Below are positions 53,540 to 63,500 of a DNA stretch of 64,000 nucleotides, one piece after another; the first letter of the stretch is position 1, and each line of letters starts with the position of its first letter. The translations under genes were made by a program, and so were the position numbers. This DNA is from Opitutus sp. GAS368. GTDB taxonomy: Bacteria > Verrucomicrobiota > Verrucomicrobiia > Opitutales > Opitutaceae. The stretch lies in NCBI GenBank assembly GCA_945903465.1, contig CAMDOF010000004.1:50504-114503 (forward strand), written 5' to 3'. A model generated the notes under the pieces. The model did no database searches, was not told where the DNA came from, and worked only from the letters and a program-made list of their open reading frames with translations.

Positions 53540-54760
53540 ATGCGTCCGGCCATTTGGTCCGGAGTCCGTCGACTGGTCTCGGGCGCGCTTGTTTTGCTTT
53601 TTTTTTCGGGCTGCGTGACGCGGCCAGCGGCGAGGATTTCGCTCGAGGGATTGGCGATAAGTCCGCGGGAGCAGGCGCAGCGGAATCTCCATGTTTTTGA
53701 TGTGGTTTGGGATTTGGTTAACCGCAAGCACTATGACGTTAACCTGGGTGGTCTCGATTGGCAGGAAGCTGCGGCGGTCCACGGTGAGGCCGCGGCAATG
53801 GCGTCGGACGAGCGAGCTCTTTATCGTGTGTTGAATGCGCTGCTGGCCCCGCTGGGTGATAGCCATACGCACGCCATTACGCCCGCTCAGGTGGTGGAGC
53901 GCCGGAACCGCGAGCGGGCGCGGACCGGTTTTTATCTAACCCGGGTCGAGGACGCGTGGAGCGTGCAGGACGTTTTACCGGGTAGTCCAGCCGCGATGGC
54001 GGGCGTGCAGGCGGGTTGGCTCGCGGTGGCGCGTAATGGTGAACCTTTGGGAGTACAGATTGACTTTAACCCCGCGGACGGGGAGGTGGCCCTTTGGGAT
54101 TTTTTGGATGGGTATAATGCGCCGATCCGGTTGGCACTGGCGGCGAAGCGTCTGCCGACCGTGGCTCAGCAAGTTTTTAAGCGGTTGGCGGACGGTTTTA
54201 TTTATCTGCGATTTGACGAGTTTTCCGGGGTCGACCGCCGCTGGTTCAGTCGCCAATTAAGCGAGCATTACGGGGCGCCCGGAGTTGTCATCGATTTGCG
54301 GCGCAACTCGGGCGGAGAGACTTTTTCACTAGGTATCAGTGTGGGCGAATTTTTTGATCATCCGGTTGATTGTGGCGCCTTCATCGGACGAGATCATGTG
54401 CGCCGAGTAAAAAATTCATGGCAGCTCGGTTCCGCTAATTATCGGGGCCAGGTGGTGATATTGGTCGACGGGGCCACGGGGAGTGCGGCGGAGATTTTCG
54501 CGGCGGTACTGCAGTATCACGGGCGGGCGGTGGTGGTTGGCCGGCGCACGGCTGGGGCGGTTCTGGCAAGTTGGTTTCACCGGTTGCCGGATGGTGGGCA
54601 GTTGCAATTGAGCCGAGAGGATTACGTCGCGCCCAGCGGTCACCGTTTAGAGGGGCGCGGCGTGGAGCCCGACGTGGTGGTGGCCCGTTCGCTGGACGAT
54701 TTGCGCAACGGCCGCGATCGCGATTTACAGGAGGCCTTGCGGATTCTGCGGGAACGTTAG
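53540..54760 (+). CDS. S41-family peptidase, predicted lipoprotein
   Basis: With the ATG at 53540 the protein has 406 residues, a lipoprotein signal (LVSGALVLLFFSGC, lipid-modified Cys25) and an S41 protease fold. The N-terminal LGDSHTHAI matches the conserved Asp-x-His-Thr segment. A PDZ-like region follows (VQDVLPGSPAAMAGVQAGW), then GFIYLRFDEFS and the nucleophile Ser315 in GATGSAAEIFA. The Lys of CtpA-type S41 enzymes is not seen after it (VGRRTAGAVL), so the site looks more like the tricorn/IRBP type. The frame runs back to a GTG overlapping the parE stop, but the lipoprotein start is preferred. Confidence 0.88.
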   Translation: MRPAIWSGVRRLVSGALVLLFFSGCVTRPAARISLEGLAISPREQAQRNLHVFDVVWDLVNRKHYDVNLGGLDWQEAAAVHGEAAAMASDERALYRVLNALLAPLGDSHTHAITPAQVVERRNRERARTGFYLTRVEDAWSVQDVLPGSPAAMAGVQAGWLAVARNGEPLGVQIDFNPADGEVALWDFLDGYNAPIRLALAAKRLPTVAQQVFKRLADGFIYLRFDEFSGVDRRWFSRQLSEHYGAPGVVIDLRRNSGGETFSLGISVGEFFDHPVDCGAFIGRDHVRRVKNSWQLGSANYRGQVVILVDGATGSAAEIFAAVLQYHGRAVVVGRRTAGAVLASWFHRLPDGGQLQLSREDYVAPSGHRLEGRGVEPDVVVARSLDDLRNGRDRDLQEALRILRER

Positions 54761-54908
54761 CGGCAAGTTTCTAAATTTACCTGAGAAAGATGTCGACGCG
54801 CGTTTATTCGCGTGCAACCTTTTCCGCTTCCTCCAACAAGACGATATCGTGCCGTGCTTTTGGGGTTGTTAGTTTTCTCAGCACGTTAACAAAAAAATAG
54901 GTTATAAT

Positions 54909-55007
54909 ATGGCTAAATCACAAAACTCCAAGAAAGAGACCAAGAAGGCCCCGTTGAAGACGGCTAAAGAAAAGAAGCAGGCCAAGAGCGCGAAGAAGGG
55001 CTCTTGA
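54909..55007 (+). CDS. Lys-rich 32-residue peptide
   Basis: The ATG at 54909 opens a 32-codon frame ending in TGA at 55005-55007. It begins MAKSQNSKKETKKAPLKTA and continues with KEKKQAKSAKKGS, so about 40 percent of residues are Lys. It resembles a histone-H1-like tail or ribosome-associated peptide. Two hairpins with T-runs follow, which supports a discrete transcript. A perfect TATAAT immediately precedes the ATG, an odd place for a -10 box. I know no named family for it. Confidence 0.65.
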   Translation: MAKSQNSKKETKKAPLKTAKEKKQAKSAKKGS

Positions 55008-55050
55008 TTTTGAGCAGCGTCGCCTCGCGGCGCTGGATAAAATCAAGCTC

Positions 55051-55123
55051 AGTCGCCTTATTTTTTAGGCGGCTCTTTTGCACCGGCGATGTTAACTTTC
55101 GGGTTAGCCGCCGGCTTTTTTTT
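55051..55123 (+). terminator. Two consecutive hairpins with T-runs after the Lys-rich peptide gene
   Basis: The first hairpin, AGTCGCCT/AGGCGGCT (55051-55074), is followed by CTCTTTTG. The second is stronger: CCGGCG-AT-GTTAAC with loop TTTCGG pairing to GTTAGC-CGCCGG (55083-55114), followed by eight T (55116-55123). They lie 43 and 75 bp after the stop of the Lys-rich gene and should end its transcript. The rest of the stretch to rpoZ shows no further gene. Confidence 0.8.
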
Positions 55124-55361
55124 GGAGTCAAGGGCGACCGCGCTTAGATAAAAATGAGTGGGCGCTGGTACGCCGAGATGCGCGGGACCAGAGGTATTGG
55201 CGCCGGCCCGGGGTGGGCGGTCCCAGGGTTTTTACGAGGGGTCGCTTCGATAGTCGTCGCTTTTAAATCGCGGCCGCCACTAGATTCGCGCCCGCAGGTT
55301 TATTTTGATGCGCATCTCCGAGCCCTTCGCTCGAATCGGGTCTTTTTTCTGCGGTTACACT

Positions 55362-55577
55362 ATGCGTGATGATTACGTTCGGGCGGCCCAGTTGGTGATC
55401 GATGATCCCAATATTCTCGTAAACGTGATCTCTCGTCGCGTGAAACAATTGCGCCGCGGGAATCGGCCACTGGTAGAGTCGCTCGAAAAACTAAGCGCGG
55501 AAGATACGGCTTTGCGTGAGGTCATTGAGCGAAAAATCAGTTTTGAGCTGGGGCCGGTCGAAACCCAGCGCCCCTAA
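55362..55577 (+). CDS. rpoZ: RNA polymerase omega subunit
   Basis: This 71-residue protein starts at the ATG at 55362, giving MRDDYVRAAQLVIDDPN at the N-terminus. It contains the omega signature ILVNVISRRVKQLRRGNRPLV and ends with LREVIERKISFE. Omega binds the beta-prime subunit and helps RNA polymerase assembly. The frame extends upstream to 55305, but the shorter start fits the family. Confidence 0.92.
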   Translation: MRDDYVRAAQLVIDDPNILVNVISRRVKQLRRGNRPLVESLEKLSAEDTALREVIERKISFELGPVETQRP

Positions 55578-55761
55578 AGCTTTTAGCGCCGAGTGGCGGC
55601 AAGGCCCGGCCTGGGACGGGGCTCCCCGAACGTTTCTGCGGGCCTCTGGTTCGATCTTGCGCATTCTTTCGTAAGCGGCGGCCGCCGGTGCTTCGCTCGC
55701 GGCAATGGTCGCTGCTCGCCGGTTCGTTTGGCGTACTTCGTTCACTTTGAAATATTTTTCT

Positions 55762-56868
55762 ATGGCACCACTGTGGCTTATTCGTTCCAGCGCGAGGGTC
55801 TTCTCGTGGCTACGTCGCGGCGCTGTCCGCGTGCGCGCTTGGTTGTTCGCGCGCCCTCGTTTGGGACGATGGTTTTTCGTGGAATTGGGTGCGTCGACCG
55901 AGGCTGGTTATCGCGCATTTAATGAGCGGTACTTCGCGAGTTTTCACCAGCAAGAAAGAATGTTAGCGGACGGGCCGCGGATGCGTTTCTACCAGGCGGC
56001 CATCAGTCGCCATGTGCAACCCGGCGCGCGGGTGATCGACTTGGGGACGGGCACCGGAATTCTCGCGGCAATGGCGGCGCGTCGCGGCGCTTCCCAGGTC
56101 TATGCGATTGATCACTCGGACATTCTTAAACATGCTCGCAGTTTGGCGGTGGCGAACCGAGTCCAGAACGTTAAATTTATCGGCAAGCATAGCACGGCTT
56201 TTTCCCTGGACGAGCGCGTGGACGTGATTCTGCACGAGCAAATGGGCGATTGTTTGTTCGACGAATCGATGGTGGCGAATGTAACCGATCTGCGGGATCG
56301 TTTGCTGAAGCCAGGCGGTTTGATATTGCCGAGCTGTTTTGATTTTTACTGTGAGCCGGTCAAGTTGCGCGATTATCGTCACGTGCCGTTTATTTGGGAG
56401 CTGAATGTGTGCGGCTACGATTATTCCTCGTTGGAGCGCAACCGCCCGCAGGAACCCGGGTACTACCACCTCGTCAGCAGCGATCTCAATCTGGTGGAGC
56501 ATTTTATCGGCGAACCGGAACCGGTGTTATCGATCGATCTGCATACCGTCATAGAGTCCGCGATGCCGCGCGATATTACCTTTACGCGGACGGTGTTGCG
56601 CGCTGGGCGGATGGATGGTTATGCCATCTATTTTCGAGCGCGCGTCGATAATGACCTCTACGTGGGTTCTTCTCCTTTGGACGCCGGGCGGGCGCCGCAC
56701 TGGGGATTTCGTATTTTAAGATGTGATCGAGCGGATTTTAACGTGGGCGATGTTCTGGAAATCAACCTGAGCGTCGCCAGTTGGCCGGAACTCGATTCGT
56801 GGCGGTGGCGCTTGGTAAAACGAACGCGGGCCGAGCGAGAAACCACCGCGGGAATGGTCGCGCGTTAA
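55762..56868 (+). CDS. Protein arginine methyltransferase-like SAM-dependent enzyme
   Basis: With the ATG at 55762 the protein has 368 residues. The SAM site is VIDLGTGTG (91-99), with AID ending motif post-I. The PRMT double-E loop is present as HEQMGDCLFDESM, Glu159 and Glu168, spaced nine residues as in PRMT1. A PRMT-like beta-barrel follows, with GSSPLDAGRAPHWGF, whose SSP and H313-W314 correspond to the SSP and THW elements of PRMTs. Together these make arginine (or a similar guanidino or amine) methylation likely. The N-terminal 45 residues are basic and hydrophobic (LWLIRSSARVFSWLRRGAVRVRAWL) and may associate with the membrane. It lies 184 bp downstream of rpoZ. Confidence 0.82.
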   Translation: MAPLWLIRSSARVFSWLRRGAVRVRAWLFARPRLGRWFFVELGASTEAGYRAFNERYFASFHQQERMLADGPRMRFYQAAISRHVQPGARVIDLGTGTGILAAMAARRGASQVYAIDHSDILKHARSLAVANRVQNVKFIGKHSTAFSLDERVDVILHEQMGDCLFDESMVANVTDLRDRLLKPGGLILPSCFDFYCEPVKLRDYRHVPFIWELNVCGYDYSSLERNRPQEPGYYHLVSSDLNLVEHFIGEPEPVLSIDLHTVIESAMPRDITFTRTVLRAGRMDGYAIYFRARVDNDLYVGSSPLDAGRAPHWGFRILRCDRADFNVGDVLEINLSVASWPELDSWRWRLVKRTRAERETTAGMVAR

Positions 56869-57010
56869 AGAATTAAAGCGCGCCAAACGGCCGGTGCGCG
56901 TCTTTGGGCGGGCGTCCGGGTGGCCTTCCCACCGGCTGAATTTTGGACTTTTCACTTCTGGCTTCTCTCGCGCGTACTTTTTCTTCATCCCTGCACGTCT
57001 CATTAACCCT

Positions 57011-57565
57011 ATGAAGCAAGTCCTCTTAATTGCCCTCGCTTTAACCGTTTCAGTCGTCGCTCACGCCGCGAATACCAAGCCGATTGAGGATGTTTTTCAG
57101 CGGTATTGGAGTGCGTATGCGCGCAAGGATGCCACGAAGGCCGCGACCGATGTGTTGCCGAGTGATCTCGAGGAGATGAAGGCGGCGGTGCTGCCTATTT
57201 TTTTGGGTGCGCAGTCGAGCAAAGCGAAGGAGACGCAGGAGATCCTCGGCCTTTTCTTTGGTCGCACGGTCGGCAAGGCGCGCGAGTCGTTTTCGGCCGT
57301 CGAGGTCTACGCTGGTTTAAATCGTTTAGTTATGGCGGGTGATCCGCAAATGTTCGACTCGCTGAAAGATGCTTCCCTCACCATCATCTTTGTGAAGACG
57401 CCTTCTGCTAATGAAGCGGAGGTCCATTTTCAGATTATGCTGCGCGGCGCATCGGACACTGACTCAGAAAAATTGCTGAATAAGAGTGGCCGTTGGTGGG
57501 TGCGGGTGAAGGACGATCCCCAAGAGACCGCGGCACATTTTAAACAGTTGTTCGCTAAGAGCTGA
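57011..57565 (+). CDS. Exported protein of unknown function
   Basis: This 184-residue protein starts at the ATG at 57011, with a signal peptide (VLLIALALTVSVVAHA). The mature part (EDVFQRYWSAYARKDATKAA, then LEEMKAAVLPIF, and RWWVRVKDDPQETAAHFKQLF) resembles periplasmic SnoaL/NTF2-like or lumazine-binding-like small domains in size and pattern, but I cannot assign a family. No catalytic residues are evident. It lies between the methyltransferase and the topoisomerase A subunit. Confidence 0.8.
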   Translation: MKQVLLIALALTVSVVAHAANTKPIEDVFQRYWSAYARKDATKAATDVLPSDLEEMKAAVLPIFLGAQSSKAKETQEILGLFFGRTVGKARESFSAVEVYAGLNRLVMAGDPQMFDSLKDASLTIIFVKTPSANEAEVHFQIMLRGASDTDSEKLLNKSGRWWVRVKDDPQETAAHFKQLFAKS

Positions 57566-57743
57566 GGGGGCATCACGTTCCCGTCCCGATGCGGGCCTGC
57601 CCGGGGATGTCGAATGGCCGCTGGTCGTTCTTGGTGCCGGCGCCGGCTCGGGGAGTTGTTCGCTTTTGCGGGTGTCGCCATGCCTTGACGTATTTATTCC
57701 GCTCGTGCCAACGTCTTCCTTTTTATTTTAGCTTACCGCCCGT

Positions 57744-59933
57744 ATGCCCAAGAAGAATCGCCCGCCGTCCGACTCAGATCAGCCCGAGCTGCCGCTAGAA
57801 AATAGCCGAGATGCCGACTTTCTTTCGGGGCGAGGGGGCCCGGCCGTGGTGCCGCCGGCTCCTTCGACGGCCGCCACCGCGGCTGAGCTTGCGACCGCGC
57901 CCGCCGCACCGGTGAGCGCTGGGACTGAGCCGGTTGCCGAGCTACCCAAACGCCGTGGCGGTGATAATGTGCAGACGGAAGATTCTCCGCTCGCGAAGAG
58001 TTATCGCGGCTGGTTCTTAGAGTATGCGAGCTACGTGATTCTCGATCGCGCGGTGCCGCATCTCGGGGATGGGCTCAAACCGGTCCAGAGGCGCATTCTC
58101 CATACGCTGTGGGATATGGATGATGGTCGGTTTCACAAAGTGGCTAACATCGTGGGGCGGAGCATGTCGCTCCACCCGCATGGCGACGCTTCGATCGGGG
58201 CGGCGCTTGTGGCGATTGGCCAGCGTGGGTTCCTCATCGAGCCACAGGGGAACTTTGGCAATAGCCTCACGGGCGATGAGGCGGCCGCGCCGCGCTACAT
58301 TGAGGCGCGTCTCACGCCTTTCGCTAAGGATGTGCTCTTCAATCCGAAGACCACCCACTGGCAGCTCAGTTACGACGGTCGGGCCCAGGAACCGGTGACT
58401 CTGCCCGCCAAGTTCCCCATTGTGCTCCTCGATGGTGCAGAGGGAATTGCAGTTGGGCTATCCACGAAAATTCTACCCCACAATTTTAATGATTTATGTC
58501 GGGCGGCGATCAATCATCTTAACGGCAAGACGTTCCGGATTTTCCCTGATTTCCCTTCGGGTGGCATTGCGGATTTCGCTGAGTACAACGACGGTGAGCG
58601 CGGGGGGAAAGTAAAGATCCGCGCCAAGATTGAGGTTCGTTCCAAGTACATTCTCGCGATCACGGAACTACCGTATGGCACAACGACTGAAACATTGATC
58701 GAGTCGATTCTCGCAGCGAACGCGAAGGGGAAAATTAAGGTTAAGCACGTGGACGATAATACGTCCGAGACCGTGGAGATTCTCGTGCATTTGCCTCAGG
58801 GTTCGTCCCCTGAGCAGGTGATCCAGCAGCTCTTTGTGTTCACGGGGTGTCAGCAGAACATTTCGCCCTCAGCCTGCGTGATTGTTTCGGATGACAAAAC
58901 AGGTGAAGACAAACCCGAGTTTCTTGGCGTGCGTGAAATCCTGCGTCGCAACGTCGATCAAACTAAAGCGCTCCTGCAACGGGAGCTGGCGATCAAGCTC
59001 GAGGAGCACGAGCAGCAGTGGCACGGGGATTCGCTCGAACGGATTTTCATCGAGGAGCGAATTTACCGGCGGATCGAGAAGTCCAAGACTTGGGACAGTG
59101 TGCTGGCGGAGATCCGTGAGGGGCTCCAGCCGTTCATCGGCCAGTTGCGGCGTCCGGTGTCAGATGATGATATCACGCGTCTGACCGAGATTCGCATCAA
59201 GCGCATATCCGCGTTTAATCGGTTTCAAGCGGACGAAGCCATCAAGCGGATTGAGGAAGGGATCAAGGCGACCAAGGTGAATCTAAAGAACTTGACGGCT
59301 TACGCGGTGGCTTGGTTCGAGATGCTCCAGGAAAAATATGGCAAGGGGCTGCGGCGCCGTACGAGTTATGATGAGATCCAGCAGATCAACGCGGCGGAAG
59401 TCGTTTCAGTGAACCAACGTCTTTATGTTAATCGTGAGGATGGTTTCATCGGGCTTAACTGGCGGCAGCATGAGTTTGTTCAGGAATGCACGATTTTGGA
59501 TATCGTGCTCACTTTCATGCGGGATGGATCACTTAAAGTCGCAAAGGTCGCTGATAAGGTTTTTATGGGTAGAAATATTATTCACTGCGCGATTTTACCG
59601 AAGGATGGCGATAGCGCATTTTATTCGATGATCTATCAAGACAAAGAGACGGGCAAAGCGTTCGCGAAACGGTTTCAGATTGGTGGTTTATCTCGTGATA
59701 AACTTTACCCCTTGGTGAACAGCGAGGGGGCGTCGGTGGTGTACTTTCAAGTGAGCCCGACGGAGAAAACGATGCCGAAGAAGCTGCGCGTGCTGATCGA
59801 TGGCCGCAGCGGCGCCAGCGTGCGCGAACTGGTATTTGACCTGACGCGCGTCCCGGTGAGGCACCGCGCGGCGAAAGGGCTGACGGTCACAAAGTGGCCC
59901 ATCAAAGAAGTTAAATGCGTCGATGGGGCGTGA
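57744..59933 (+). CDS. parC: DNA topoisomerase IV subunit A-like (type IIA topoisomerase cleavage subunit)
   Basis: This 729-residue protein has an Ala/Pro-rich, probably disordered extension of about 75 residues. The winged-helix core follows (SYVILDRAVPHLGDGLKPVQRRIL, then SMSLHPHGDASIG), with catalytic Tyr185 in AAPRYIEARL. The tower, coiled coil and a C-terminal region with strand motifs (about 550-725) follow. It cuts and religates the two strands while the ATPase subunit at 51546 drives the reaction. The YHPHGD segment is LHPHGD here. The pair resembles the second type IIA topoisomerase set of Chlamydiae and Bacteroidota. Confidence 0.93.
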   Translation: MPKKNRPPSDSDQPELPLENSRDADFLSGRGGPAVVPPAPSTAATAAELATAPAAPVSAGTEPVAELPKRRGGDNVQTEDSPLAKSYRGWFLEYASYVILDRAVPHLGDGLKPVQRRILHTLWDMDDGRFHKVANIVGRSMSLHPHGDASIGAALVAIGQRGFLIEPQGNFGNSLTGDEAAAPRYIEARLTPFAKDVLFNPKTTHWQLSYDGRAQEPVTLPAKFPIVLLDGAEGIAVGLSTKILPHNFNDLCRAAINHLNGKTFRIFPDFPSGGIADFAEYNDGERGGKVKIRAKIEVRSKYILAITELPYGTTTETLIESILAANAKGKIKVKHVDDNTSETVEILVHLPQGSSPEQVIQQLFVFTGCQQNISPSACVIVSDDKTGEDKPEFLGVREILRRNVDQTKALLQRELAIKLEEHEQQWHGDSLERIFIEERIYRRIEKSKTWDSVLAEIREGLQPFIGQLRRPVSDDDITRLTEIRIKRISAFNRFQADEAIKRIEEGIKATKVNLKNLTAYAVAWFEMLQEKYGKGLRRRTSYDEIQQINAAEVVSVNQRLYVNREDGFIGLNWRQHEFVQECTILDIVLTFMRDGSLKVAKVADKVFMGRNIIHCAILPKDGDSAFYSMIYQDKETGKAFAKRFQIGGLSRDKLYPLVNSEGASVVYFQVSPTEKTMPKKLRVLIDGRSGASVRELVFDLTRVPVRHRAAKGLTVTKWPIKEVKCVDGA

Positions 59934-60572
59934 GCCCTCCGGCGAAAACACCAGAGTTGCGCCCGTTTCGAAACCGCGCGTTTTAACCCTTGGGTATTCG
60001 GCTCTTGGGTCGGTGCGTTGGGCTTGATTTTGATAGGGAGCGTCCGTGCTCTGCGCTTGATATTCTGAAGCAACCCGTGTCCTTGCCGCGTTTGGGTGCC
60101 AGACCAAAAGCCCAGGGCCCGATCGTGCTGGCGCGGGCGAGGTCTTGGGATCGCGCGAGGTCGACCTGGGGTGATAGGCGCCGACCTTTTTCGGCAATTC
60201 GCCATTGCCCAGAAGAAAAAATGATTGGCCAGCCAGCCCGTGAGCACCAGTGAGTGGGCCGACCACCAAGCCGCCGGCGCTCGCCGCTACGAAAAATCTC
60301 CAGACTTCAGGGGACGTTAGTAAACCCGCGCCACGGTGAACGCCCACGACTGGGATCAAGCGTCTCTTTTTAAACCGGATCTAATCTTAATGGGGAAGCG
60401 CCCCGCCTATCGCAGGTGACTGCATGGGCAGGCGCGGGCGCGTTCGCCATGAATTATTCACCGCGATCATCGGAGCTCGCCGGCCTGGCTTTGTCGGGCG
60501 GCCGCGAATCCAGTTTGATCGCCACGCAACCTACCGACACATGCTACGTCTTTTCTTTTCCCTGTTTTTCCT
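59934..60572. other. Long intergenic region, no gene recognised
   Basis: This 639-bp region separates parC from the last TonB receptor. Long frames cross it on the minus strand (up to 223 codons, running back into parC) without any protein-like motif. Stretches such as 59985-60065 are rich in short self-complementary pieces and could be transcribed as a structured RNA, but they match no RNA family known to me. A TonB receptor promoter is expected near the right side. Confidence 0.4.
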
Positions 60573-63500
60573 ATGCCGCTACCCATTTCGCTTCGTGGTT
60601 TTCTGCTCTCGGCTTTCGCGCCGCTCGTTTTTTTTACCGCCACGGTTGTTGCGCAGATCGTGGGGATCGGCACGATCGAGGGTCGCGTAAGCAATGCCCG
60701 CACAGGGGAATTCATGGAACGTGCCCGCGTCACCGTCGAGGGAACGGCGCTGGAAACCTTCACCGACTCGGCGGGCCAGTTTCGGCTGACGCTGGTTCCC
60801 TCCGGCGTTGCCAAGATCCGAGTTTTTTTTACCGGGCAGGAGTCCCAGAGCGCCTCGGTAGTCGTCGCGGCCGGCTCAACGGTTCTCCACGATTTTAATC
60901 TTAATTCAGGGCAGAGTCGCTTGGCCGCCGAGAAACTGGGTAGCGTCGTCAAGCTCGACTCGTTCGTAGTGGAGACGTCCAAGGAGATGGATGCCGCCGC
61001 CATTGCCATCAACGAGCAACGGTTCGCGGCCAATATCGTAAATGTGGTCTCTGCAGACGAATTTGGCGCCGTCGTCGAGGGCAACGTGGGTGATTTTCTT
61101 AAATTTCTTCCAGGCATCACGGTCGATACGGGCGGCGGCGACATGCGAACAATTTCGATGAACGGGGTGCCGTCTAATAATGTCCCGATCACCGTGGGCG
61201 GGTTCGCGCTCGCGAGTGCGCAGTCATCGGGCACGTCTCGCAGCATCGAACTTGAGCAGACTTCCGTGAATAATATCGCGCGCTTCGAGGTGCACCATTC
61301 GCCGACCCCCGAATCTCCGGGCTCCGCCTTGGCTGGTTCCGTCAATATGGTGCCACGCTCGGCCTTTGAGCGGGTGCGACCGGTCTTCAATAGTACGGCC
61401 TTCCTGATGATGAAGGATAACTACAAGGACTGGACAAAAACGCCCGGGCCCCGGGTAAAGCCGACCCATAAAATCCAACCAGGCTTCGATTTTTCTTGGG
61501 TCGTGCCCGTGAATAAGAAGTTCGGATTCACGGTTTCTGGCGCCAACAGCACCCAGTATACGAGTGAAGATTTCTCGCAAACTAACTGGCGCGGCGTCGG
61601 CGCGACGACGAACGGTATCACGACTCCCGGCACCGGCGCTCTTCCGACGAGTCAGTTTCCCGATACCACCGTCGACCAGCCGTACCTTTCCGACTACGCG
61701 GTCCAAGACGCGAATAAATTCAGCAAGCGCACCTCCTTCGGCTTTACCATGGACTACAAACTTGCTCGCAACGATCGGGTTTCACTCTCGTTTCAATGGG
61801 CATTTTTCGATGCGGAACTTAGCAATCGCATGTTATCATTTGTCGTAAACCGAGTGGCGCCGGGCAATTTCAGTCCGACTTTCACCCACGGGCAACCAGG
61901 CGCGGGTCAAATTCGCCTGAACAACAGCGGCATGCGCCAGAAGTCCGGGACCACCTACACCCCGACGCTTACCTACCGGCACGATGGTCCCTTGTGGAAA
62001 GCGGAGCTTGGGCTGGGAAATTCCCACGCGAGCAATCACTACCGCGACGAGTATCGCGGTTTTTTCAATAACTCGGTCGCGACGCGCAACGGGGTAACGA
62101 TCAATTTCGATGATAATTTTTATCTCCGTCCCGGCCGGGTCGCGGTGACGGATGCCGGCGGTCTGCCCGTGGATCCGTACAACCTCGCGAACTACTCGCT
62201 GACGTCCGCCAGTATGGGCTATCAAGAATCTTCCGACCTGCAGCGCACTGTGTTTACCAATTTGCGGCGCGATTTTTTTCCGCACGGCATTCCGTTTTTA
62301 ATCAAGGCAGGCTTGGAGGCAAAACAGTCCGTGCGCGATATCCGGAAGTATTCCCCGTCATGGAATTTCGTGGGCGCAGATGGCCGCGCGAGCACCACTC
62401 CGCTCGGTAACGATGATAGTGCTGCCGTGGTGTTCGATGAGACGTTCTCTCAGCGGATTGCACCTTTCGGCTTTGGCAAAATTCAATGGGTCGGCCAGGA
62501 GAAATTGTATGCGCTCTACCAAGCGCATCCGGGCTACTTTGCGCTCAACACGCCCAACAGCGCGTATCGCTCGCTCATTGATCAGTCGAAGTTCGCCCAG
62601 GAGATTATTTCGTCGGCCTACCTGCGCGCTGATATCGCTTTTTTTGAACGGCGGCTGAAGTTCATTGGCGGTCTCCGCTTGGAGCAGACGAATGTAAGCG
62701 CGCAAGGGCCACTCACTGACCCGACACTCAACTATCAGCGCGATGCGCAGGGTAAATTTATCCGGGCTCCCAGCGCGGCGAACGGAACTCTCGGTCGGCC
62801 GCTGCTCATCATTCCGACGACCGATGCGCTCGGGGTGTCCACGCTCACCTACCGAGATCGTGGCTACCAGGCTGACAAGGAATACCTGCGGTATTTTCCG
62901 AACATTAATACGAGCTATAATGTGAGAGAGAACCTGATCGCGCGGGCTTCTTGGTATTCCTCGATTGGTCGTCCCAACTTCGACCAATATTCTGGCGGAC
63001 TCACGTTGCCGGACACCGACCTGGCGCCCTCAAATAGCAATCGGATATCCGTCAACAATGTCGCCATAAAGCCATGGAGCGCTCGTACGACCAAGGTGCG
63101 CATCGAATATTATTTTGATCGTGTCGGGCAGATTTCAGTCGGCGCGTTTCGCCGAGATTTCCGAAACTTCTTCGGGAGCATTAGCTTCCCGTCGACCCCC
63201 GAATTTCTTGAGCTCTACAATCTCGATCCGTCGGATTACGCGCGCTACGATGTGGCGACGAATTATAATCTGACGCGTATGGTGCGGATGACGGGCATGG
63301 AGGGCGATTACAAGCAGGCGCTGACATTTCTGCCGCACTGGGCGCGCGGGGTGCAGGTGTTTGCCAACGTGAGCGCGCAGCGAGCAACGGGGGAGGGCGC
63401 GAGTAATTTTTCTGGCTACGTACCTCGCAGCGGCAGCTGGGGCGTGAGTCTTTCGCGTTCGAAATTCAACCTGAAGCTTAACTGGAATTATCGCAGTCCG

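Noticed and set aside
55154..55369. 71-codon frame upstream of rpoZ
   Set aside because: It overlaps the rpoZ start, is Arg/Gly-rich with no motif, and omega's own frame is clear.
59688..60359. 223-codon minus-strand frame after parC
   Set aside because: It overlaps the parC coding region and has no protein-like features; the intergenic part is treated as non-coding.
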